DNA of 64,000 nt from JBALVT01 sp045110675. Lineage in GTDB: Bacteria; Pseudomonadota; Gammaproteobacteria; Pseudomonadales; Halieaceae. The translations under genes were made by a program, and so were the position numbers. Under the pieces are notes generated by a model. The model was not told where the DNA came from. It was given only the letters and a program-made list of their open reading frames with translations, and ran no database searches. The DNA lies in the NCBI GenBank assembly GCA_045110675.1, contig JBGCGJ010000029.1, positions 1-64,000 of the forward strand. Reading direction: 5' to 3'. Below, piece by piece: positions 53,475 through 62,880 of this stretch (its first letter is position 1; each line of letters opens with the position of its first letter).

Positions 53475-55124
53475 TCAAAGCTGTTGCAGGCGCTTGACAG
53501 GCGGTTCACTCTCAGGACCTGCCAGGTCGTAGAGGCTAGCCAAGAATTTGGTGTCCCTTGTAACGATTGCATATACTTCCAGTTGCGAGGAAGTGGCAGA
53601 AAGTCGATACCGGCTGACACGAGCGTAAATAAAATCGAGGATGATCGCGGCCAGGACGCCCATTATCGCCCCTACTATCAAAGCACCTAGAAGCAAAAGC
53701 TTGGTTTTTGGCCAAATGGGCTTTTCTGGATACTCCGCGTAAGTCACCACACGAATAGCAGGTGGCGCAGAGGCGATTGTCGCTCTGGATATCGCTGCCG
53801 TTGCCAGTTTTTGACTCAATCCGTTGAAGCTAATCTCCAAGAGAGAGCGTTCCCGATCTAAGGCGCGTGTCTGGTTGATTTTCTTTGGAAGCAGTTTTAG
53901 AGCTGCGTCCATTTCCTTGTCCGCTTTTCTTTTGACTTCCAGGTTTGCGATTATGCCACTGAGCTCAGCTTGCAACGTACTTTTTTGAGTTTGTAGGGCT
54001 TGATATGTTTCGCTAATTGACTGGATAGCTTGCGACTGCTCTACTTCCTCTTCCGCGCTCCACAGCTCGGTTAACGCATCAATTTGAGCTTGGATTTCAG
54101 TTACCTCTGGAGAGCCGGGGCTGTAGCGAAGCTTCGTTTGCTCCATTGCAATTTTTAATTGGACGATTTGATTCCGCAAAGTGACGCGGGCCGAGTTCTT
54201 TATCTGAACTCTGCTGCCCACAACGTTTTTTTCTTCAGATTCGAGTTGTCGGTCTATTTCCTTGAGCGTCGCTGTCAAATGTGCCTTTTGTGACTCTAAT
54301 TCAACAATAGAAGATTGCAGCTTCAGCCAGGTTGTTACTTGTAGCTTGTCCTTTTCAAAGGTCAGCAGCATATTGTTTTCTTCGTGATGTTTCTCTAGCT
54401 GTAATTCCAGATCAAGTAATTGTGCACGAGACTTGTCGGCTTCTTGCTTGAGCGCAGCATAGGCTGTGTCGGCTTCCTCCAGCATTCTCTCCTTGCGCCC
54501 GAGGAGATAGTGATCAACTAATACATTAAGGGTGTCGGCGATCCTGGGAGAGGGGCCCCTCGCCACTAGCGCGGCGAGGTTTGTTTCTGGAAAAGGTTGC
54601 AATATTATTCCGTCTTTAAAACTCAATATTGTTTTTCCCCGCTCTAGTTCTTCTGGGGATAGGGAATAAAGGGTAGGTCGTGGGAAAATCGAGTACTTAA
54701 CTTTTCGGTAGGCTTTTCCGATCCATGATTCTACCCACAGATAGCCGACGTGATTCATGAAGCTGTGATAGACATCCTCATACTTCAGTTCCAATTCATC
54801 GACGACTTTTCCGACCAGGGGGGCTGAGACCATCATTTCGCCTTCGTCGTTGAGGGCGTTTCTTCGGAAAACATTCCAGTGATTGTAAAACTCTCCTCGC
54901 TGAGCGTCTTCGGTCGAGTCCGCAATCAGGATTACTCTTGCTTCGAAGTTCGCCGGAAACGCCATCATGTAGACGATGACCAGTAATACAGTTGCCGCCA
55001 TCGTTCCCGCAATCAGCGCCTTGTGACAAAACAGCGCCTGCTTAACCACTTCAAGCGATTTTTGAAAGTCAAACGAGTCCGCCTCTGGTCGGTGAGGAAT
55101 CGCCTCTATTATTTCTGTACCCAT
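53475..55124 (-). CDS. Polysaccharide chain-length/co-polymerase protein (Wzz/GNVR type)
   Basis: A 549-residue inner-membrane protein. TM1 is at about residues 37-56 ('ALIAGTMAATVLLVIVYMMA'), followed by a long periplasmic region with coiled coil ('EEADTAYAALKQEADKSRAQLLDLELQLEKHHEE' runs of heptads). A second TM lies near residues 480-505 ('LLLLGALIVGAIMGVLAAIILDFI'), with the PxxP-like 'YPEKPIWPKTKLL' directly before it. The large coiled coil is typical of the GNVR type. No kinase domain is fused; the kinase-like gene downstream takes that place. It should set polymer length. Confidence 0.9.
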   Translation of the reverse strand: MGTEIIEAIPHRPEADSFDFQKSLEVVKQALFCHKALIAGTMAATVLLVIVYMMAFPANFEARVILIADSTEDAQRGEFYNHWNVFRRNALNDEGEMMVSAPLVGKVVDELELKYEDVYHSFMNHVGYLWVESWIGKAYRKVKYSIFPRPTLYSLSPEELERGKTILSFKDGIILQPFPETNLAALVARGPSPRIADTLNVLVDHYLLGRKERMLEEADTAYAALKQEADKSRAQLLDLELQLEKHHEENNMLLTFEKDKLQVTTWLKLQSSIVELESQKAHLTATLKEIDRQLESEEKNVVGSRVQIKNSARVTLRNQIVQLKIAMEQTKLRYSPGSPEVTEIQAQIDALTELWSAEEEVEQSQAIQSISETYQALQTQKSTLQAELSGIIANLEVKRKADKEMDAALKLLPKKINQTRALDRERSLLEISFNGLSQKLATAAISRATIASAPPAIRVVTYAEYPEKPIWPKTKLLLLGALIVGAIMGVLAAIILDFIYARVSRYRLSATSSQLEVYAIVTRDTKFLASLYDLAGPESEPPVKRLQQL

Positions 55125-55137
55125 TTCACTTCTCTAG

Positions 55138-55887
55138 TTATTGAAGGTCGTCTATCAGTCTGTATTGGAACCATGGGGTCAGCATCAAATTTAGGGCCCC
55201 TAGAGGTTCAACCACGAAATCATTAATAATGCGTCCGCCCATAGAGCGCTTGCTTTCAGGGACAATGATCAAATCGTCAGGTTTCAACGCTGTATTTTGA
55301 AAAGCTGCATAGGGGCCAACTGGGCCGTCTGCCATGTCTTTGAGCAGGTGCATTTTTATATAGCCATCAGTATCCAACCTTATAAGAGCCACGTCTCGCT
55401 GTGCGGCGTCGCGAGTCATTCCCCCGGCATGAGCAATCGCCTGTGCCATAGTTCGCGCCTCGCGCAGAGGTACAGGTCTTACCAGGCCGACCTCACCATA
55501 AACGTAAACCATTGGTTCTAGAGGGTTTGTAACGATTACTGTTACCTCGGGAGTCTTCAAACGGCCCGCGAGTCTTCCCGTGATCTCATTGTCTAGTTCT
55601 TGTGGTGTCAGACCCGCAGCTGGTATCTCATCCAATAGAGGCAGCGAGATCGCTCCGTCAGGACGCACAACAACGGTGCGGCTTACGTCGGCATTTCGAT
55701 ACACAGCGACTTCCAATTGATCGCCGGGCGCAATTACGTATGTGCGGGTATACCGACTCAGTGACTTTATAATGGTCGGTTCAGCTGCTATATCATAGGG
55801 CTTTTGTGTGCTGGTGCAGGCGGACAAAACTACAAAAAGCAATAATGTTATGGCCCTGTAGAGAGCACTTCTTTTGTATGTATTCAA
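55138..55887 (-). CDS. Polysaccharide export lipoprotein (Wza-like)
   Basis: A 249-residue lipoprotein with a clear lipobox (LLLFVVLSAC). Poly_export domain: 'YVIAPGDQLEVAVYRNADVSRTVVVRPDGAISLPLLDEIPAAG'. An SLBB-type segment follows: 'VYVYGEVGLVRPVPLREARTMAQAIAHAGG'. It is shorter than E. coli Wza, as common in the exosortase-linked and Bacteroides-like versions, and probably forms the periplasmic/outer-membrane channel ring. The start overlaps the upstream glycosyltransferase stop by 4 bases. Confidence 0.91.
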   Translation of the reverse strand: MNTYKRSALYRAITLLLFVVLSACTSTQKPYDIAAEPTIIKSLSRYTRTYVIAPGDQLEVAVYRNADVSRTVVVRPDGAISLPLLDEIPAAGLTPQELDNEITGRLAGRLKTPEVTVIVTNPLEPMVYVYGEVGLVRPVPLREARTMAQAIAHAGGMTRDAAQRDVALIRLDTDGYIKMHLLKDMADGPVGPYAAFQNTALKPDDLIIVPESKRSMGGRIINDFVVEPLGALNLMLTPWFQYRLIDDLQ

Positions 55888-56894
55888 AATGTTTCTTTAC
55901 GCCTCAGTGCAGGCGCCTCTTGGATTATGGGTAACTCGGGCAAAAACCAGCTGAGCGCTCTTGGCGCGATGAACGCGACAGGAGCTAACAACCAGAGTTT
56001 TATGGACAACAAATTGTAGCTGAAGCACTTCTTTATATAATCTCTGCACTGTGCCGCCTGGCCTTGGCGCGCACTTATTAGTGCCTTTGCGCGATACAAT
56101 CTACTCAAAATCACTTTGCGCTGCCGTTCTGCATAACCAGAATATTGGCGCCGTTCAAACTGTTCTGTGATTGCATTAACGGACTTTTCGTTGTCTAGAA
56201 AATTGATATAGTGTCTCATGGACGACGTGTGGAATCTAAAAGAGAGCAGCTCTTCCTTTTGGAACCATGCTTGGCATCGATTGTCCCCCAAGCGCAAAAA
56301 GATGTCGCTTTCAAAGGGGAAGTTCCCCACACCTTCCGGGTCTATAAAACCAGATTTTTTCAGCGCTTCGGTTCGAAATAGCGAGCCGGAAATCAAGGTG
56401 AAACCTGAGCGCAAATGGTTCTCCAGCACGTCGATAGGGCCTTGAGCGACATCGTCACGACCGTGCTCTTTCAGGAATGAGCGGGTCACCGAGTCAGACT
56501 GCACTCCATTTTCATCAATAATACTGGCGTTGGCCACAAAATAAGCAAGTTTGGGAGATTTTTCCAGCCGTTCGACGGCTTTTTCGACGTAGTTTTCGCC
56601 CAAGACATCGTCGTCGTGAAGAATCATGAAGTATCGACTATCTTGGGCTTGGGAAAAGAAATAGCGACCCTGGCCATATTCTCCAAGGTTCTCGCTCTGT
56701 TGATGAAAACGTACGCGCTGATCATCAAGTTCGGCAATGAAAGCGACAATCGACTCAGAAACCCCGGGCTCTGAACAATTGTCACTGACCACAATCTCCA
56801 CATTGGAATAGGTCTGATTCAGGGCACTTCGAATCGCGTGCCTGACAAACTCCGGGCGATTGATAGTAGGGATACCGATAAAGACGTTAGCCAT
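55884..56894 (-). CDS. Family 2 glycosyltransferase
   Basis: A 336-residue GT-A enzyme with 'IGIPTINRPEFVRHAIRSALNQTYSNVEIVVSDNCSE' at the N-terminus and the metal site in 'YFMILHDDDVLG'. A hydrophobic segment near the C-terminus ('LWLLAPVAFIAPRALSWFLP') may associate it with the membrane. Four-base overlap with the export lipoprotein gene and 3 bases from the dehydratase gene place it firmly in the operon. The sugar transferred is unknown. Confidence 0.87.
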   Translation of the reverse strand: MANVFIGIPTINRPEFVRHAIRSALNQTYSNVEIVVSDNCSEPGVSESIVAFIAELDDQRVRFHQQSENLGEYGQGRYFFSQAQDSRYFMILHDDDVLGENYVEKAVERLEKSPKLAYFVANASIIDENGVQSDSVTRSFLKEHGRDDVAQGPIDVLENHLRSGFTLISGSLFRTEALKKSGFIDPEGVGNFPFESDIFLRLGDNRCQAWFQKEELLSFRFHTSSMRHYINFLDNEKSVNAITEQFERRQYSGYAERQRKVILSRLYRAKALISARQGQAAQCRDYIKKCFSYNLLSIKLWLLAPVAFIAPRALSWFLPELPIIQEAPALRRKETF

Positions 56895-56897
56895 TAC

Positions 56898-57869
56898 TCA
56901 GCCTCCGTTGGCCGCGCGGTACCATTCGAAGGTTTCGACGAGCCGATCTTCGAGGCTGGCGCCGGGTTTCCAATTCAAGGTATCTCTGGCCAGGTCAGAA
57001 GACAAATACTGGTGTAAGATTTCGCCTTGGGCTGTGTTTTGAACATCTGGCTCCAAGTCTTCACGTTTGGCGGCTTTGAGTATCAGCTTGATGAATTCGA
57101 GCACAGAAAGAGGCTCTCCAGTTCCGAAGTTGAAGGCCTTGCCGTGTATTTCTTTATCGTCCATATGCTCTGCGAGTATCATGTAAGCTGCGGCGATATC
57201 TTTCACAAAAACGTAGTCACGCTTTGGCGAACCGTCGCTGCGAATCACCGGTCTCTTGTTGTGGGTAATATCGCGCATGGTGCCGGGAACAATTCGGTCG
57301 TAATGGAGATCGCCGGGTCCGAACAAATTACCGCAGCGGGTGATGCATACTGGTGTCCCATAGGTATTGTGATAAGTACTCGCGATCAGATCGGCGCAGC
57401 TCTTTGAAACATCATAAGGATGGCTCCCTTGCAGTGCGAAGTCTTCGCTATAAGGCAAAATTTCGTGCTGGCCGTACGCCTTGTCACTGGAGGCAATGAC
57501 CACGCGAGTGACCAGTGCGTTTCGCCTGCAGGCCTCCAGCAAAACCCAGGTGCCCTTGATATTGGCGTCAAATGTGGACATCGGGTTGCGATTCGCGACT
57601 CCGACAATAGCCTGTGCCCCCAGATGGAAGACGGTATCGATGTGATGCTCGTTAATTGCACGTTCGATAGTGTCGTAATCTTCCAGCGCGCCGTGCACTA
57701 CCGTGATCTTCTTATCCAACCCCTCCAGGTAGAAAGGAGACTGCGGTACTAAATCGCGTACAAGACCTACTACGTTCGCTCCTTGCTTTACTAATTCGTC
57801 GGTAAGCCACCACCCTAAAAATCCTGTGCAGCCAGTGATGAAAACGTTTCTGTTATGCCAAAAGTTCAT
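56898..57869 (-). CDS. rfbG: CDP-glucose 4,6-dehydratase-like NAD-dependent sugar epimerase/dehydratase
   Basis: A 323-residue extended SDR. 'VFITGCTGFLGWWLTDELVKQGANVVGLVRD' is the NAD-binding fold, 'VFHLGAQAIVGVANRNPMSTFDANIKGT' is the usual second block, and the catalytic motif is 'YDVSKSCAD' with 'SSDKAYG' supplying Ser/Thr and Asp/Lys. 'ITRCGNLFGPGDLHYDRIVPG' closely fits RfbG-type CDP-glucose 4,6-dehydratases. With the nucleotidyltransferase 7 bases away, it should make CDP-4-keto-6-deoxyglucose, precursor of 3,6-dideoxy and branched sugars. It is somewhat short for RfbG (usually about 355), so a different NDP-sugar is possible. Confidence 0.82.
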   Translation of the reverse strand: MNFWHNRNVFITGCTGFLGWWLTDELVKQGANVVGLVRDLVPQSPFYLEGLDKKITVVHGALEDYDTIERAINEHHIDTVFHLGAQAIVGVANRNPMSTFDANIKGTWVLLEACRRNALVTRVVIASSDKAYGQHEILPYSEDFALQGSHPYDVSKSCADLIASTYHNTYGTPVCITRCGNLFGPGDLHYDRIVPGTMRDITHNKRPVIRSDGSPKRDYVFVKDIAAAYMILAEHMDDKEIHGKAFNFGTGEPLSVLEFIKLILKAAKREDLEPDVQNTAQGEILHQYLSSDLARDTLNWKPGASLEDRLVETFEWYRAANGG

Positions 57870-57876
57870 ATTATTC

Positions 57877-58572
57877 CTACAGTACTGTCCATGGGTAAGG
57901 CTTGCTGGTGGCTATCTCGGTAAACTCGATCTGGTCCTTATAGCTATCGAGAGACTTGAAAAAACCTTTGTGTGGGTAAGAGTAGACCAGGTCTTTAGCA
58001 ACCAGCTTGGGGAAAACATCCTGCTCCAAATTTGATCCTTCCCAGTGATCAAATATTTCTTTATTGAACACGATGAAGCCGGCATTTATCCAATGTTCTT
58101 CAATGACTGGCTTTTCTCTTAGCTGTGTGATTTTGTGACCATCATCGAATTCGATTACACCATACTGACTATACAGGGGCACTGAGGTTACCGTCGCTAG
58201 ACCGCCTTTTTCATTGTGAAACTCTACAAGTTTCTGCACAGGTACGTCGCAAAGACCATCGGCATAGGTGACGATGAACTGATCTTCGACATAGTCCTTG
58301 CAGGCAAAGACTCTACCCCCCGTGTCTGTCTCTTCACCCGTATCGAGAACTTGGATATCGGCTTTTAGATCCTTCCCTTCAAAGTAGTCATCGAGAACAT
58401 CTTTCCGATACCCCGCTGCGAGAATAAATTCGTTGAAGCCCTGGGCAATAAAGCTCTTGATAACTTGCACTACGATAGGCGAACCACTGACCGGCAGCAT
58501 TGGCTTTGGCATGTATTCGGTAAATGGAAAGGCCCTGACCCCTTTGCCACCACAGAGAATAATTATTTTCAT
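57877..58572 (-). CDS. rfbF: Sugar-1-phosphate nucleotidyltransferase (glucose-1-phosphate cytidylyltransferase-like)
   Basis: A 231-residue Rossmann-like nucleotidyltransferase. 'IIILCGGKGVRAFPFTEYMPKPMLPVSGSPIVVQVIKSF' has the G-G-x-G-x-R nucleotide loop and the conserved lysine. 'FIVTYADGLCDV' gives the metal aspartate and 'INAGFIVFNKEIFD' the sugar-binding block. The 'LCGGKG' start and paired dehydratase favour CTP over dTTP and an RfbF-like role; typical RfbF is about 257 residues. It would feed CDP-glucose to the next enzyme. About 230 bases separate it from the priming transferase gene, with nothing notable in between. Confidence 0.83.
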   Translation of the reverse strand: MKIIILCGGKGVRAFPFTEYMPKPMLPVSGSPIVVQVIKSFIAQGFNEFILAAGYRKDVLDDYFEGKDLKADIQVLDTGEETDTGGRVFACKDYVEDQFIVTYADGLCDVPVQKLVEFHNEKGGLATVTSVPLYSQYGVIEFDDGHKITQLREKPVIEEHWINAGFIVFNKEIFDHWEGSNLEQDVFPKLVAKDLVYSYPHKGFFKSLDSYKDQIEFTEIATSKPYPWTVL

Positions 58573-58803
58573 ATTTGTACGACATCCTTGCTTAAATTGT
58601 GTGTTATCGGTTTATTTAATATACAGCCTAGAAACGGTGTTTCGGGGTACCCTACACCAATTGTTGGTCCATTCATTACATTTCTTGTTAAAGTTGTGTC
58701 CTGTGTCCAATTTTTACGCCCACCGGACCATATTCTTGGCCTGGTTGGGAGGCTTAGCGCTCTGGGATCTATGTCGCCTGTAGCCATAATTTTGCATATG
58801 GGG

Positions 58804-60255
58804 TTAGTAAACATTATTGCCTCTTAAACTAAAAAATGTTTTAACCAATATTTTTAAATCCAGCCAAAGAGACCAGTGACGGATGTATTCCAGATCTTGC
58901 TCAATGCGTTGTTCCATCTTGTCTAGAGATTGAGTCTCGCCGCGGAAACCACTCACTTGCGCCAGACCCGTAATTCCCGGCTTGATTTTATGTCTGAGCA
59001 TGTAGCGGTGTATTCTCTTGCGAAGATCTTCATTTAGCGTGTCAGGATGAGGCCGAGGGCCTACAACCGACATATCGCCCATTAGCACATTGAAAAATTG
59101 TGGTATTTCGTCCAGAGACGTACTGCGAAGAAACGCGCCAAATGGGGTCACGCGAGGATCCATTCTTGTTGCCTGTACAAATCCTTTGCTCTCCTGTTCG
59201 ATGTACATAGAGCGAAACTTCAACATCTTGAAACTTTTGCCATTAATGCCATAGCGATTTTGTTTAAAAAGGACGGGACCTTTTGAACTCAGCTTAACTA
59301 ACATACCGATGACTGCGATTAATGGAATAATGATAGGCATTGCCAAAAGAGAAATAGCTATATCTTCCAGACGCTTGAGATACCGCTGATTGTCAACAAA
59401 GGGGGACTCCACGATGCTGATTATTGGCTGGCCAAAGACTTCATCCCAACGGGAATTCATCAGATCAAAGTTGAAGAAACTGGGGCAATAATAAATCGAG
59501 ACCGTGGTATCAGAAAATTGGTCTATGAAGGTTTTAATGCGTTTCTCCGCTGCGAGGGGGAGGCAGATATAGACTATATCTACCTCGCAGTCCTTCGCTA
59601 GTTCGACCAGATCCTCCACAGTTCCCTTTACCTCATCTCTCCTCATTGAAATTCGACCATCTTCATTTTGAGAGCGATTGTCGTAGACGCCAATAGAGTT
59701 CATACCCATCCATGGGTGGTCTGAAAAAATTGTCTTCATGCGTATGGCGATATCGCTGGCACCGATAAACGCAACCTTGCGTACGTCGAACCCTAATGCT
59801 CGCGCGTATCTGGTAATTATTCGTACACTGCAATGAACGGCGCACATGACCAGAAATGCCAGGAGGAACCACGTCAGCAATAAATACTTGTCGATTGAGT
59901 GTTTGTTTTCAGACACAAAAAGTACGAAGGTTAGAAATATCAGGGTGGTGGCCCAGTACAATAAGATCTTCATAACCTCGTAGCGAAGTCTGATAACACG
60001 CCAGGACCTATAGAGGTCGAAAAAACTCGCCAAGATCTCATATATTAGAGCGGCCAGCAGTCCCGCAACCAGGTGCTCCGGCAGCCATGCGTAGTTATAG
60101 AACCAAAGTGCCGCAAAGAGACTCAAAAATATGACCAGAGCGTCCAGTAAGCTGCAAAGGCGTACCAGGATCACGCTGTGCTGGCGCAGAAAGCCGGCCT
60201 TTAGCTGCTCGCCACGATCATAAAGTTCGCCCCCGTTCGCCCCAGTGATATTCAC
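58804..60255 (-). CDS. Undecaprenyl-phosphate glycosyl-1-phosphate transferase (WcaJ-like priming enzyme)
   Basis: A 483-residue inner-membrane enzyme that starts the repeat unit by placing a hexose-1-phosphate on undecaprenyl phosphate. Four N-terminal helices are followed by a Rossmann-like CoA-binding-type domain ('VAFIGASDIAIRMKTIF'), another TM and the bacterial sugar transferase domain ('KLSSKGPVLFKQNRYGINGK', 'LKFRSMYIEQ', 'LDEIPQFFNVLMGDMSVVGPRP', 'KPGITGLAQVSGFRGE'). Length and order fit the polyisoprenylphosphate hexose-1-phosphate transferase family. The donor is likely UDP-glucose or UDP-galactose. Confidence 0.92.
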   Translation of the reverse strand: MNITGANGGELYDRGEQLKAGFLRQHSVILVRLCSLLDALVIFLSLFAALWFYNYAWLPEHLVAGLLAALIYEILASFFDLYRSWRVIRLRYEVMKILLYWATTLIFLTFVLFVSENKHSIDKYLLLTWFLLAFLVMCAVHCSVRIITRYARALGFDVRKVAFIGASDIAIRMKTIFSDHPWMGMNSIGVYDNRSQNEDGRISMRRDEVKGTVEDLVELAKDCEVDIVYICLPLAAEKRIKTFIDQFSDTTVSIYYCPSFFNFDLMNSRWDEVFGQPIISIVESPFVDNQRYLKRLEDIAISLLAMPIIIPLIAVIGMLVKLSSKGPVLFKQNRYGINGKSFKMLKFRSMYIEQESKGFVQATRMDPRVTPFGAFLRSTSLDEIPQFFNVLMGDMSVVGPRPHPDTLNEDLRKRIHRYMLRHKIKPGITGLAQVSGFRGETQSLDKMEQRIEQDLEYIRHWSLWLDLKILVKTFFSLRGNNVY

Positions 60256-60331
60256 AACGCACCTTTCGGGAGGACCAGTTGCGGCTCCGCTAGTTTTATA
60301 ATAGTTCGCAAACGAGTCTGTACGGCTCGAT

Positions 60332-61540
60332 TTAGTCGCATGCTATCACCGAAGTTCTATTCGAATTTCTGCCATCAGCTTCACGTGACTCCGCGGCGAC
60401 CTCTTCGTACAGTTTTAAGTGCCTGTCGAAGCAAACGTCCTCGTTTAGCTCAGTTTGAATATCTAGGCGCCCGGCAGCTCCCAAACGTCTGCACAGTTCG
60501 GTGTCATTCCAGACTCGAGATATCTTCTGTGTGAGCTCCTCTACATTACCCGTTTCAAACAAAAGCCCCGTCACATCGTCCTGGACAAGGTCAGGCATCG
60601 CTCCGATCCGTGGTGCGATTACCGGCACTCCGTGGCTTTTAGCCTCAGATAGAACAACGGCGAAGGTTTCTTCCCAGAGGCTTGCTACTACTAAAACTCT
60701 TGCCCCTCTGTAGAAATCGATAAGGGATTGGGGTGTGGGTGTTGCAATGCACACCGCATCGTCTTCGGGACGGATGGCGGGATGCTCCATACTGTCGCCC
60801 GCCAGCCGCAGCGGTAAGTTCGCCCTTCGGCAGGCCTCTAACAAAATCTCAACGCCTTTTTCAGGCACAAACCGCCCGGCGTAAGCTACGTATGCCCCTT
60901 CAGATGGATCGTCTATACCCGTCTCTGGAGATGGAATTACACAAGGAATTGTCGCGACCCGATCGGAAGCAATACCGGCCTTGTTTTCAATCCATTGTTT
61001 GGAAAACTCGGTGAGTACGATGAAGCGGGTTATATGGTCAGTAAACAGACCGAACCTGCTGGCCACTGCACTGCGCAATCCGTAGGCCAGGCTTTCTGGC
61101 AGGCTTTGACGGCAATTATTCAGAAGTGCTCTGTATTCCTTGCCCCCCATGCATTCGTGGCAAATGCCACTTTTGTTGTGATGTGTGGCCACCGGGCAAG
61201 TGATTCTAAAATCATAACAAGTCATCACAACCGGGACGCCCGCCGCTGTGCAGCGCGGTAAAATCCAAGGAGAAATCATCGGAAACAGCTCATGCACATG
61301 GACGACGTCGGGTTTGAACTCTGTCAGGGTACGATCAAAGTCCTCCACCGCCGATCGGTTATAGATACCTCCGAAAAATGCCTGTACTTTGCCCTTTAGC
61401 CCAGATGGTAGGTTCTTGCTATCGCGTTCAAAAAAGCCGATCTCCATGCCTCTCGCTGAGCAAACATCGATTACGGCGTGGCAAGCTGCATCTGAGCCGC
61501 CGACCCCTCTATGTTGATTGTTGACATGGAGAACACGCAT
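60332..61540 (-). CDS. Family 4 glycosyltransferase
   Basis: A 402-residue GT-B enzyme. 'MRVLHVNNQHRGVGGSDAACHAV' is the acceptor-side start, 'DVVHVHELFPMISPWIL' and 'VVMTCYDFRITCP' follow, and the donor domain starts 'YVAYAGRFVPEKGVEILLEACRR' with the E-x7-E region in 'SLWEETFAVVLSEAKSHGVPVIA'. A Cys-rich insert near residues 125-145 is usual in this subgroup. I take the ATG at 61540, 5 bases after the stop of the upstream glycosyltransferase; the open frame continuing into that gene is not coding. Confidence 0.88.
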   Translation of the reverse strand: MRVLHVNNQHRGVGGSDAACHAVIDVCSARGMEIGFFERDSKNLPSGLKGKVQAFFGGIYNRSAVEDFDRTLTEFKPDVVHVHELFPMISPWILPRCTAAGVPVVMTCYDFRITCPVATHHNKSGICHECMGGKEYRALLNNCRQSLPESLAYGLRSAVASRFGLFTDHITRFIVLTEFSKQWIENKAGIASDRVATIPCVIPSPETGIDDPSEGAYVAYAGRFVPEKGVEILLEACRRANLPLRLAGDSMEHPAIRPEDDAVCIATPTPQSLIDFYRGARVLVVASLWEETFAVVLSEAKSHGVPVIAPRIGAMPDLVQDDVTGLLFETGNVEELTQKISRVWNDTELCRRLGAAGRLDIQTELNEDVCFDRHLKLYEEVAAESREADGRNSNRTSVIACD

Positions 61541-61545
61541 TTTCT

Positions 61546-62493
61546 TTATCGTCCGCCGCGCAACAAAGATTGGAAAGAGACCCAGGCGTATCGACGGCTG
61601 GTGATAAATTTCTGTGGGTAATCGGACTCTTTCTTTAGAATGGACAGTAGTCCGAAACAAGGCCATCTAACTACGTACCCGGTGGTTAGTATCAGGTCAT
61701 AGAACCAGGTCTTGAGGCGCCCGTGTCGGATTTGAAAATACGCACGATTGCCGCGAATTGTGCTAGCTAGTATTTCGGCGGAGCTTTGCTTTACCAGGCT
61801 TTGCCTTAGATGATGCATTACCGTCGCCTCGGACGTATACATGACACGTTTCCCTGAGGATTGAACCCGGTCACATAACTCTAGATCTTCCCCGTACATA
61901 AAGAACTGGTCGTCGAAGATATGATCACCCACTGCGTCCCGACGCAGCATTAGCGCGGCGCCCGAAACCCATCCAATGTCGAAAGTTCCAGCTAGATCGT
62001 CTATGAGAAATGTCGGAGGAGGGGCCCACTTTCTGGGCAATATTTGATTGAGGACTAGGTAGTGCCAGGCGACATTATAAAGAGTTGGTAGTGCGCCTCC
62101 CGAGGATCTTTGGAACGAACCATCGGGGTTGCTCAACCTAGCACCCAGGATACCCGCATCTGGATATTCGCTCATCAGTTCAAGCATGCGCGGGATTGCT
62201 CCTTCACTGAGTTCCGTATCGGGATTGAGCAGCAGGATAAAGTCGCCCTTGCAGTCTAAAAAGGCTTGGTTATTGGCGCGGCCAAAACCGCGATTATCTT
62301 GATTTGCAATGAGGTGGAACTGGGGGAACCGCGTCCGCACCATGTCTACACTGTCGTCGGCGGAATTGTTGTCTACTACAAAAACTTCAAATTCGTCGGG
62401 ATGGAGGCCGACGTTTTTCTCGATCGAACGAAGACTGCACTGTAACAGCGCACTAACGTTCCAATTGACAACAATTATCGACAAATTGCACAT
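61546..62493 (-). CDS. Family 2 glycosyltransferase (rhamnosyltransferase-like)
   Basis: A 315-residue GT-A enzyme. 'LSIIVVNWNVSALLQCSLRSI' and 'FEVFVVDNNSADDSVDMV' start the domain, 'DFILLLNPDTELS' has the metal site, and 'GWVSGAALMLRRDAVGDHIFDDQFFMYGEDLELCDRVQ' is the hallmark of the WbbL-like rhamnosyltransferase group. It is the first gene of the long minus-strand exopolysaccharide operon, so its promoter must lie in 62494-62880. Confidence 0.88.
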   Translation of the reverse strand: MCNLSIIVVNWNVSALLQCSLRSIEKNVGLHPDEFEVFVVDNNSADDSVDMVRTRFPQFHLIANQDNRGFGRANNQAFLDCKGDFILLLNPDTELSEGAIPRMLELMSEYPDAGILGARLSNPDGSFQRSSGGALPTLYNVAWHYLVLNQILPRKWAPPPTFLIDDLAGTFDIGWVSGAALMLRRDAVGDHIFDDQFFMYGEDLELCDRVQSSGKRVMYTSEATVMHHLRQSLVKQSSAEILASTIRGNRAYFQIRHGRLKTWFYDLILTTGYVVRWPCFGLLSILKKESDYPQKFITSRRYAWVSFQSLLRGGR

Positions 62494-62880
62494 TGTGGTC
62501 CAAATTGGGGCGGAGGTCTTTCAGCGTTTGCCGCTAGCAATCCTGTGCCGAATACCGCTAGATCCCAATATAATCTCCAGTACCAGTCCATTGGAATTTC
62601 CATGAACACTATTGTTAGTTATAGCCGTTATATAACCCCAGCTCTTTCTTTTTTTTTCAAAAAAAGCTTATAAATCTGCTTATAGTTTTACCCAGCCAAT
62701 ATAATCCATGAATATTGCTGTAACAAGCACTCAGTGGCCCGTTACGAAGGTCTCAACTAGGCGATTACTGCAGATGAGAACCAGTTCTCAATATCGAATA
62801 ACAATTTTGGACTTTGGCTTAGATTCGTTCTATTGTGATTCTCGCAGAGTTAATACCTGATATAAAAAAATGGAGTTTTC
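62494..62880. promoter_or_regulatory. Divergent promoter region of the exopolysaccharide locus
   Basis: 387 bases without a gene between the long minus-strand operon and the rightward cupin/methyltransferase operon. It is AT-rich, with a T-run followed by an A-run (62648-62666) and a TATAAT at 62700-62705 on the plus strand, though the matching -35 is poor. I found no convincing JUMPstart/ops element. Confidence 0.5.

Noticed and set aside
53411..53620. Small frame bridging the kinase-like and chain-length genes
   Set aside because: It overlaps both genes out of phase and the two real genes have normal 24-base spacing.
62700..62790. Possible JUMPstart/ops element before the polysaccharide operon (CAGTGGCCCG)
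   Set aside because: Only the first few bases resemble JUMPstart and there is no GGCGGTAG ops core in the right place.
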